This document shows, piece after piece, positions 58,099 through 64,000 of a stretch of DNA of 64,000 bases. A program made the translations under genes and the position numbers. The DNA is taken from the NCBI GenBank assembly GCA_022340865.1, contig JAJDNC010000032.1:1-64000 (forward strand), given 5' to 3'. The notes below the pieces were generated by a model. That model did not search any database. It saw only the letters and a list, made by a program, of their open reading frames with translations, and had not been told where the DNA came from. Origin of the DNA: Gemmatimonadota bacterium. GTDB taxonomy: Bacteria > Gemmatimonadota > Gemmatimonadetes > Longimicrobiales > Gaopeijiaceae. Within the stretch, counting starts at the first letter, position 1. Every line of letters begins with the position of its first letter.

Positions 58099-59343
58099 TC
58101 AGTCGGTGTCTTCCCTCGACCGGCCGGCCGCCGGCGGGGGAGCGCTCGTGGCGGTCGCCGAGCCCGGCTCCGGTATCCGCGACCACACGATGACGCCCAG
58201 GGCCAAGACGAACACGGCGCCGACCACGGCGTTGGACGTGTACCCTGCACGGGCGAAGAGGGGACCGGCGATGGCACTCCCCACCGCGAATCCGACCTGC
58301 CCCAACGCCACCGTCAGGCTCATGAGGGAGCCACGTCGCTCATCGCCCACCAGCGAGGTGAGGAGCGCGGAGAAGGGGCTCACGCGCATGGACACGAGCA
58401 CCATGGTCACGAAGAAGAGCGGGTAGGCCCACGTGGGCCCCCGTACGACGAACGGTGTCGCGAGCATGACCAGGGAAAGCCCCACGGAGGCCAGCAGCAG
58501 GATGCCCCGGCGTCCGTATCGGTCCGAGAGACGCCCGGCCTGGGGGCCGGTGGCGACGTCGGCGAAGCCCCCCAGGAGGTACATCGTGGCGATCTGACCG
58601 GGGGTGGCCCCCAGATCCCGCTCCAGCCAGGTGGGCAGGTAGACGAGGTACACCGCGCGCCCGAAGAACATGGTGAAGTAGGCGGCGGCGGCCCACACGA
58701 CCTCGGGTCTCTTGAGCATGGCCAGATAGCCGGCCGCCGCCCGGCGGACGCTCAGACGTCCCTCCGTGCGCTTCACGGGGGGCTGCGGAATGCGCAGGAA
58801 GAGGAGCACCACCGTCGCGGCCATGGTCGCGGCGAAGAGATAGAAGGGGGCTCGAAACCCCCAGCGGGCCGAGATCGTGATTCCTACCGGGATGCCGATG
58901 ATCTGGCCCACGGCCGAGCCGCTCATGACCCAGCCGGTGGCCCACCCCCGGCGCTCGTAGGGAAAGAAGTCCCCGATGTACGAGACCGCGGCGCCGCTCA
59001 GCACCCCACCCGCCATGCCCGCTAGCACGCGCACGGCCATGAACGAGACGTACCCCGTCACGAGGCCGTGGAGGACGAGGGCCACCGTCATGCCGCCGGC
59101 ACCCAGGAGGAGAATGCGTCTGCGGCCGATCTTGTCGGAGATGGGCCCCGACACGATGGCCATGACGCCCACCATGAGGGCATACGCCGACACCAGCGTC
59201 CCCAGCATGGAGTCGGGGATACCCAGGGTGCCGCCGATGAGAGGCAGGATCGGCGCGATGATCATCGTCTGGCTCGCCGACGAGAAGACGAGGAGCCAGA
59301 GGGTGAAGACGATCAGGTATGGGGAGGGTCGACGGACGTTCAC
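58099..59343 (-). CDS. MFS transporter
   Basis: 414 residues with twelve hydrophobic segments. The loop 2-3 motif is GPISDKIGRRRILLLG, and its counterpart in the second half is GRLSDRYGRRG. NVRRPSPYL leads into helix 1. It is of the drug/sugar-phosphate efflux type; substrate unknown. It starts 19 bases after the SDR gene on the same strand. Confidence 0.9.
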   Translation of the reverse strand: MNVRRPSPYLIVFTLWLLVFSSASQTMIIAPILPLIGGTLGIPDSMLGTLVSAYALMVGVMAIVSGPISDKIGRRRILLLGAGGMTVALVLHGLVTGYVSFMAVRVLAGMAGGVLSGAAVSYIGDFFPYERRGWATGWVMSGSAVGQIIGIPVGITISARWGFRAPFYLFAATMAATVVLLFLRIPQPPVKRTEGRLSVRRAAAGYLAMLKRPEVVWAAAAYFTMFFGRAVYLVYLPTWLERDLGATPGQIATMYLLGGFADVATGPQAGRLSDRYGRRGILLLASVGLSLVMLATPFVVRGPTWAYPLFFVTMVLVSMRVSPFSALLTSLVGDERRGSLMSLTVALGQVGFAVGSAIAGPLFARAGYTSNAVVGAVFVLALGVIVWSRIPEPGSATATSAPPPAAGRSREDTD

Positions 59344-59362
59344 CCCATCGACTACACGGTCC

Positions 59363-60145
59363 TCATGATGATGATGGCTCCCGATGCAGCAGCATGGCGT
59401 GACGCTGCGCCGTGGGCATGACCACGAGGTTGATGACGTCGACGTGCTCGGGGGTGTTCGCCACGTACAGCACGGCGTCGGCGATGTCGTCGCCGGTGAG
59501 GGGCACCGTGTCGGCGTATACCGTCTTCGCCCGCGTCGTGTCGCCGTGGAAGCGTACTTCGCTGAACTCGGTCTCCACGAGCCCCGGATCGACGCTGGAT
59601 ACGCGCACGTTCGTGCCCAACAGGTCGATGTTCATCCCCTCGTTGAGCGCCCACACGGCGAACTTCGTGGAGTTGTAGACCGCTCCCTTCGGGTAGACCC
59701 ACCGGCCGGCGATGCTGCCTATGTTGATGACGTGTCCCGAGTCGCGGGCGACCATGTGGGGAAGGACCGCTCGGGACACGTAGAGGAGGCCCTTCACGTT
59801 GGTGTCGATCATGTCCTCCCAGTCGTCGACGTCGCCCTCGTGAAGCTTGTCGAGTCCCCTGGCCTTGCCCGCGTTGTTCACGAGGATGTCCGGCAGGAGC
59901 CCATCGGCCTCGAGCCTCTCCACGAAGCCGAAGACCGCGGCGCGGTCGGCGACGTCCAGGCGCTCGCCCCGGGCCTCGATGCCGTGAGCGGATGCCAGAT
60001 GGGCGGCCAGATCGCGGACGCGCTCCTCGCGGCGGGCGGTGAGGACCAGGTGGACGCCCTGGGCGGCGAAGGCCCGGGCGCACGCTTCGCCGATACCGGC
60101 GGATGCGCCGGTGATGAGCACGCGCTTTCCGGCGATTCTGTTCAT
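59363..60145 (-). CDS. Short-chain dehydrogenase/reductase (YdfG-like)
   Basis: 260 residues. The NAD(P)-binding GASAGIG is at about 13-19, NNAG at about 90, the serine in NIGSIAG and the Tyr-Lys pair in YNSTKFAV. LVETEF-type ending resembles YdfG/serine 3-dehydrogenase. ATG at 60145. Last gene before the divergent UMF1-family gene. Confidence 0.9.
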   Translation of the reverse strand: MNRIAGKRVLITGASAGIGEACARAFAAQGVHLVLTARREERVRDLAAHLASAHGIEARGERLDVADRAAVFGFVERLEADGLLPDILVNNAGKARGLDKLHEGDVDDWEDMIDTNVKGLLYVSRAVLPHMVARDSGHVINIGSIAGRWVYPKGAVYNSTKFAVWALNEGMNIDLLGTNVRVSSVDPGLVETEFSEVRFHGDTTRAKTVYADTVPLTGDDIADAVLYVANTPEHVDVINLVVMPTAQRHAMLLHREPSSS

Positions 60146-60421
60146 GTCTGTCACGAAGGTCGGAGCTGGGGGGCCGCCCCTCGCGGCCCGGGACCCGGAG
60201 ATTCGCCCGGCCGGTTTCGGGACGCAACCGGCGGCCCGGTGGACGTTGGGGAGCCGAGACTTCCGTTTCGGCGTCTCGGCACGGATGCCACGCGGACGTT
60301 CTCGTGCGGACGTAACCGTGCGGGTTTCTCCGGGCCTGCGCTCCCGCGTGGTGCGCTCCCCTGGCGGATGCCGCGGCCGCACCTTAGGCTGGCGCGATCG
60401 GTACCCCCGTCTGGAGCCCGG
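60146..60421. other. Divergent intergenic region, SDR/UMF1
   Basis: 276 bases with an 8-bp stem gccgagac/gtctcggc at 60253-60280. Promoters for both genes should lie here; none is clear. Confidence 0.4.
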
Positions 60422-61651
60422 ATGAGCCGGAGACACGTCGCGGCGTGGGCGCTGTACGACTTCGCCAACTCCGCCTACCCCGCCGTCGTGCAGACCGCTG
60501 TCTTCTCGGTCTACTACACCACGATAGTGGTGGGCAACGCCCATGGGCGAGGGGACTGGTGGTGGGGGCGGGCGGTGTCGACGTCGGTGCTCATCGTGGC
60601 CCTCACCGCGCCCCTGCTGGGCGCCATCGCCGACCGCGCCGGGGTGCGCAAGCGGCTCCTCTTCCTGTTCACCTCCATGTGCCTGCTGGGGGTGACGCTC
60701 TTCACCACCATCAAGCCCGGCATGGTGGTGTGGGGCTTCGTCCTCTACGTCTTCGCCAACGTGGGCTTCGAGGGGGCTCTGGTCTTCTACAACGCCTACC
60801 TCCCCGACATCGCCCCGCCGGAGAAGCAGGGATTCGTCTCGGGCCTGGGCTTCGGGGTGGGGTACCTGGGCTCGGTGGCGGGGCTGCTCCTGGGGTGGGT
60901 GTTGCTGCCGAACCTGAGCCTCGTCTGGCTCTCGGTGGTGGTGTTCTTCGCCGTGTTCTCGACGCCCACGTTCCTGGTTCTGCCCCGGGACGTCCGCGGC
61001 GGGATGACCGTTTCCCGCGCCGCCGCCTGGGGGCTCACCGGCTTCCGCCAGATCGTGCGCGATGCGCTCTCCATCCGGGAGCTGCGCCGGTTTCTGCTGG
61101 CGTACTTCTTCTACATCGACGGCATCCTCACCGTCATCGTGGTGGCGGGCCCCTTCGCCGTCAGCAGCTTCGGGTTCGACACGAGGGGCACCATCGTCCT
61201 GTTCCTGGTGGTGCAGGTGTCGGCGCTCCTCGGCGCCTTCGCGCTGGCGCGTCCCACCGATCGCTTCGGCCCCAAGCGCATCCTGGACGGCGTGATCCTG
61301 CTCTGGGTCGTGGTGGGGGTCACGGCGTACTTCATCACCACCCAGCGCGCCTTCATCGTGCTGGCGGTGGTGGCGGGCTTCGGCCTGGGCTCGGCGCAGG
61401 CCGCGAGCCGGAGCTTCATGGCTTCGCTCATCCCCGAGGGCAAGGAGGCGGAGATGTTCGGCTTCTACGCCTTCTGCGGGAAGAGCTCGTCCATCCTCGG
61501 GCCCGCCCTCTTCGGGTACGTGTCCGAGCGCTCGGGGGGCAACCAGCACCTGGCGGTGCTCGCCATCACTGCGATGTACCTCGTGGGGCTCGTGCTGCTG
61601 CAGCGCGTCAGGGATCCGCGGGGTGCCGCGGCGTCGTCCGGAGCTGCCTGA
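60422..61651 (+). CDS. MFS transporter, UMF1/Atg22-like
   Basis: 409 residues, about twelve membrane helices. The start AAWALYDFANSAYPAVVQT is the hallmark of the UMF1 family, related to yeast Atg22. YNAYLPDIAPPEKQGFVSGLGFGVGYLGS is also typical. Amino acids or related solutes may be moved. Its last 44 bases overlap the end of the exchanger gene on the other strand. Confidence 0.88.
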   Translation: MSRRHVAAWALYDFANSAYPAVVQTAVFSVYYTTIVVGNAHGRGDWWWGRAVSTSVLIVALTAPLLGAIADRAGVRKRLLFLFTSMCLLGVTLFTTIKPGMVVWGFVLYVFANVGFEGALVFYNAYLPDIAPPEKQGFVSGLGFGVGYLGSVAGLLLGWVLLPNLSLVWLSVVVFFAVFSTPTFLVLPRDVRGGMTVSRAAAWGLTGFRQIVRDALSIRELRRFLLAYFFYIDGILTVIVVAGPFAVSSFGFDTRGTIVLFLVVQVSALLGAFALARPTDRFGPKRILDGVILLWVVVGVTAYFITTQRAFIVLAVVAGFGLGSAQAASRSFMASLIPEGKEAEMFGFYAFCGKSSSILGPALFGYVSERSGGNQHLAVLAITAMYLVGLVLLQRVRDPRGAAASSGAA

Positions 61652-62741
61652 GCACGTGCACCCCCACGGTGAGGATGGTGAGGGGAAGGGCGAAGTAGAG
61701 GAGCGCCGTGCGCACCAGATCCTCGCCGGCGTGGTGGAGGTGGTGGAGGGTCAGGTAGGTGAGATACGCGGCGTAGTACGCCAGGAAGAGCCCCCCTTCC
61801 CGCCGTGAGACGGTCCATCCCGTGAAGAAGATGGGCAGGCACGCCATCGACACGCCGAGCATCACCAGCAGGTCGAAGGTGCGCACACCCTGGGGCACCG
61901 CCATGCCGCCCCGCTCCACCAGTGCCGCGGCCCCCAGCACGAAGAGGGTGTTGAAGACGTTGCTTCCCACCACGTTGCCCACGGCGAGGTCGCGCTGGTT
62001 CCGGGCCGCGGCCACGAAGGAGGTCGCCAGCTCCGGGAGGGACGTCCCCGCGGCCACCACCGTCAGGCCGACCACCAGGTCGCTGACTCCCAGGGCGTGA
62101 GCGACCTCCACCGCGCCGCCCACCACCAGGTGCGCCCCCACCGCGAGGAGCCAGAGGCCGAAGATGATCCACGCGATCTGGCTGGGCAGGGTGGTGGTGC
62201 CAGCGGCGGCCCACGGGCGGTTGTCGCCGGGAGAATCCTCGGCGGCGGCGGGAGGCGACGGACCGACGTGGGTGGGAAGAGTCCTCCGCCCCTGCCGGAC
62301 CACGAAGGCCGTGTAGAGAACACCCATCATCACGAGCACGCCGCCGTCCAGGTGTCCGAGATCGCCGTCCAGGGACAGGAGGACCACCAGGAGCGCCGTG
62401 CCCACCATCACCGGAACGTCGAGGCGCACGAGTCGGCGGTGCACGGTCATGGGTCGGATGAGCGCGGCTCCACCCAGCGCCACCAGGACGTTGAAGATGT
62501 TGCTGCCGATGACGTTTCCCAGAGCGACGCCGCCGTTGCCGATGGAAGCGGAGCCGACGGAGACCGCCAGCTCCGGCATGCTGGTGCCGAAGGCCACCAC
62601 CGTGAGCCCCACGACCAGGGACGGGAGGCCCAGGCGCTCCGCCAGCCCCGCCGCGCCCCGCACCAGGCCCTCGGCGCCCAGGGTGAGGACGCCGATGCCG
62701 AGGACGACCCGCATGACGGGGAGGAACGGGATATCGATCAC
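61608..62741 (-). CDS. Na+/Ca2+ exchanger family protein (YrbG-like)
   Basis: 377 residues made of two repeated five-helix halves. Each half carries the alpha-repeat motif: GLTVVAFGTSMPELAVSV in the first and GLTVVAAGTSLPELATSF in the second, with GNVIGSNIFN and GNVVGSNVFN following. Acidic ion-binding residues are present in both. It should exchange calcium or another cation for sodium or protons. It converges on the UMF1 gene. Confidence 0.92.
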   Translation of the reverse strand: MIDIPFLPVMRVVLGIGVLTLGAEGLVRGAAGLAERLGLPSLVVGLTVVAFGTSMPELAVSVGSASIGNGGVALGNVIGSNIFNVLVALGGAALIRPMTVHRRLVRLDVPVMVGTALLVVLLSLDGDLGHLDGGVLVMMGVLYTAFVVRQGRRTLPTHVGPSPPAAAEDSPGDNRPWAAAGTTTLPSQIAWIIFGLWLLAVGAHLVVGGAVEVAHALGVSDLVVGLTVVAAGTSLPELATSFVAAARNQRDLAVGNVVGSNVFNTLFVLGAAALVERGGMAVPQGVRTFDLLVMLGVSMACLPIFFTGWTVSRREGGLFLAYYAAYLTYLTLHHLHHAGEDLVRTALLYFALPLTILTVGVHVLRQLRTTPRHPADP

Positions 62742-62847
62742 GGACCCGTCACGACCGATCCCGCCGGCGCGGCGCCGGCAAGCCTGGCGAATTCTCGTCG
62801 AAGCATGAGCTTCCAGAGTAACCGTCTAAAGGGGAGGATTCCATCCA

Positions 62848-63774
62848 TTGAGATACGCCACCTCCATCATCGACCTCATCGGCGACACGCCGCTGCTGGC
62901 GCTGGACCGGATCAACGAGGGCGGTGGGGCCCGGGTGCTGGGTAAGTGCGAGTTCCTCAACCCCATCGCCATCAAGGACAGGCCCGTGTCGGCCATGATC
63001 CGGGAGGCGGAGCGCAGGGGTGACATCAGGCCGGGCACCACGCTCATCGAGGCGACCTCCGGCAACACCGGCATGGCGCTGGCCTACATCGGGCGCCTCA
63101 AGGGTTACCGGGTCGTGCTGTGCATGTCCGAGATCCAGAGCCTGGAGCGCCGCCGTGTCCTCAAGGCGCTGGGGGCCGAGCTGCATCTCACGCCCAAGGA
63201 GCTCGGGACGAAGGGCGCAAAGGCGAAGGCGCTGGAGCTCCACGCCGAGATCCCCGGCTCGTTCTACGTGGGCCAGCACGACAACCCGGACAATCGTCTG
63301 GCCCACCGGCAGACCACCGGGCCCGAGATCTGGGAAGCCACGGAGGGGAAGGTGGACGTCTTCGTGGCGCCCCTGGGCACCGGCGGCACGCTGTGCGGTG
63401 TGTCCGAGGCGCTGAAGCCCCGGAAGCCGTCGCTCCGGGTCGTGGGCGTGGAGCCGGAGGAGGCGCCGTTCATCTCCCAGGGCAAGTTCCGGCCGCACCG
63501 CATGATGGGAACGGCTCCGGGCTTCCGGCCGGGCATCCTCGACGAGACGCTCCTCGACGACATCGTGCTGGTGTCCGAGGCCGACGCGTTTCGCACGTGC
63601 CGGGAGCTGGCCGATCGTGAGGGGATCCTCGTGGGGATCTCCTCGGGAGCCAGCGTGTGTGCGGCTCTCCGGCTGGCGCGGGAAGCCCGGCACCGGGACG
63701 AGCTCATCGTGTGCATGCTGTGCGACAGCGGAGAGCGCTACCTGAGCGTCGAGGGGCTCTTCGACGGGGAGTAG
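62848..63774 (+). CDS. cysM: Cysteine synthase family protein (O-acetylserine sulfhydrylase-like)
   Basis: 308 residues. TTG start with ggggagg about ten bases upstream. The PLP lysine is in NPIAIKDRPV, the substrate loop in EATSGNTGMALA and the phosphate loop in GTGGTLCGVSEAL. It makes cysteine from O-acetylserine and sulfide, or from phosphoserine or thiosulfate in CysM-type members; NP(I/T)...KDRPV matches CysK/CysM generally, and I use cysM because of the overall length and ending. A shared terminator lies between it and the next gene. Confidence 0.82.
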   Translation: MRYATSIIDLIGDTPLLALDRINEGGGARVLGKCEFLNPIAIKDRPVSAMIREAERRGDIRPGTTLIEATSGNTGMALAYIGRLKGYRVVLCMSEIQSLERRRVLKALGAELHLTPKELGTKGAKAKALELHAEIPGSFYVGQHDNPDNRLAHRQTTGPEIWEATEGKVDVFVAPLGTGGTLCGVSEALKPRKPSLRVVGVEPEEAPFISQGKFRPHRMMGTAPGFRPGILDETLLDDIVLVSEADAFRTCRELADREGILVGISSGASVCAALRLAREARHRDELIVCMLCDSGERYLSVEGLFDGE

Positions 63775-63789
63775 AGGCGGCCGAAATGA

Positions 63790-63820
63790 AAGCGCCCCAC
63801 CGCGTCGCGGTGGGGCGCTT
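63790..63820. terminator. Bidirectional terminator
   Basis: 13-bp stem aagcgccccaccg/cggtggggcgctt (63790-63802 with 63808-63820) around loop cgtcg. The minus strand is followed by a T-rich run, the plus strand by cccttcg. It separates the convergent cysM and cytochrome genes. Confidence 0.65.
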
Positions 63821-63861
63821 CCCTTCGAAGCCTCCGCCAGCCGAGAAGGCGGCCTGCGCGG

Positions 63862-64000
63862 TCAGTTGCCGGCGGCGGCGGCACCCCCTCCGTCCGCGGA
63901 CGGTGGCAGCGTGGGCTCGTTGACGTACTCGAAGGGCACGGGGCCCGTCAGCGTCCTCAGCCACGTCGTGATGCTCTCCACCTGGGAGGGGGTCAGCTTC
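63862..64000 (-). CDS. C-terminal end of a probable cytochrome c / c-type peroxidase protein
   Basis: The last 45 residues: LTPSQVESITTWLRTLTGPV followed by a Gly/Ala-rich end and a TGA stop. LTPxQV...I..WL.TLTG is the usual last helix of a cytochrome c domain, as in bacterial cytochrome c peroxidases. Its haem motif would lie beyond the window. Assignment is tentative. Confidence 0.5.
   Translation of the reverse strand, partial: KLTPSQVESITTWLRTLTGPVPFEYVNEPTLPPSADGGGAAAAGN

Noticed and set aside
55931..58186. 751-codon frame covering accA and the region opposite the receiver/PIG-L gene
   Set aside because: Upstream of 56893 it is a shadow; the AccA N-terminus starts at the TTG.

Overview
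The window is a G+C-rich stretch of a bacterial chromosome. A WaaA-type Kdo transferase and lipoprotein signals point to an outer membrane. ADOP-type MacB permeases, a thrC-thrB pair, a Lys/Ala/Pro-rich H1-like protein and many GTG/TTG starts fit a Gemmatimonadota-like organism; that placement is an inference, not something a single marker proves.

Region by region. 1-1174: cut transposase, a stranded 3' scrap of an ADOP permease gene, and a lone minus-strand tRNA-Pro(GGG) with a strong terminator. 1745-2467: a secreted lipoprotein. 2633-5545: an array of 17 plus-strand tRNA genes (fMet, Phe, Trp, Glu, Asp, Ala x2, Leu x2, Arg, Val, Thr, Gln, Ser x3, Pro), opened by a near-consensus promoter and closed by a terminator. 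The last four tRNA genes are each followed by a spacer that ends in a second copy of that tRNA's own 3' end, with shared spacer motifs; this is the most unusual structure in the window. 5593-9203: ANK-like membrane protein, then thrC-thrB. 9318-13728: S9 peptidase, H1-like protein, SprT-like protease. 13739-19713: leuS-tkt operon and a membrane metallopeptidase pair. 19793-26051: waaA-rhodanese-glycoside hydrolase, ada and an MscS channel. 26186-29417: ABC exporter, small helical protein, hisC. 29574-37525: ADOP permease, uvrA, an ATP-grasp/SET fusion protein and a glycosyltransferase. 38012-45709: gyrA, threonine dehydratase, P1 peptidase, HAD phosphatase, then a DsbA-VKOR oxidative-folding pair and a DUF6544-like protein. 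45757-51232 (minus): a tightly overlapped operon of a FadJ-like enzyme, MocA-like nucleotidyltransferase, two XdhC-family proteins, a DUF402 protein and an alpha/beta hydrolase. 51352-60145 (minus): lipoprotein, M23 peptidase, metG, ricT-like gene, accA, a response regulator fused to a degenerate PIG-L domain, an MFS transporter and an SDR. 60422-64000: UMF1-family transporter, Na+/Ca2+ exchanger, cysteine synthase, and the tail of a probable c-type cytochrome protein.

Most of the window is housekeeping: translation (tRNAs, leuS, metG), DNA maintenance (uvrA, gyrA, ada), amino acid synthesis (thrB/C, hisC, cysM) and envelope work. The points worth a second look are the tRNA-tail repeats, the ATP-grasp/SET fusion, the receiver/pseudo-PIG-L fusion, the split XdhC pair in an operon without hydroxylase subunits, and a long imperfect inverted repeat over the promoter region of the H1-like gene. 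No CRISPR array, rRNA gene or prophage was seen.
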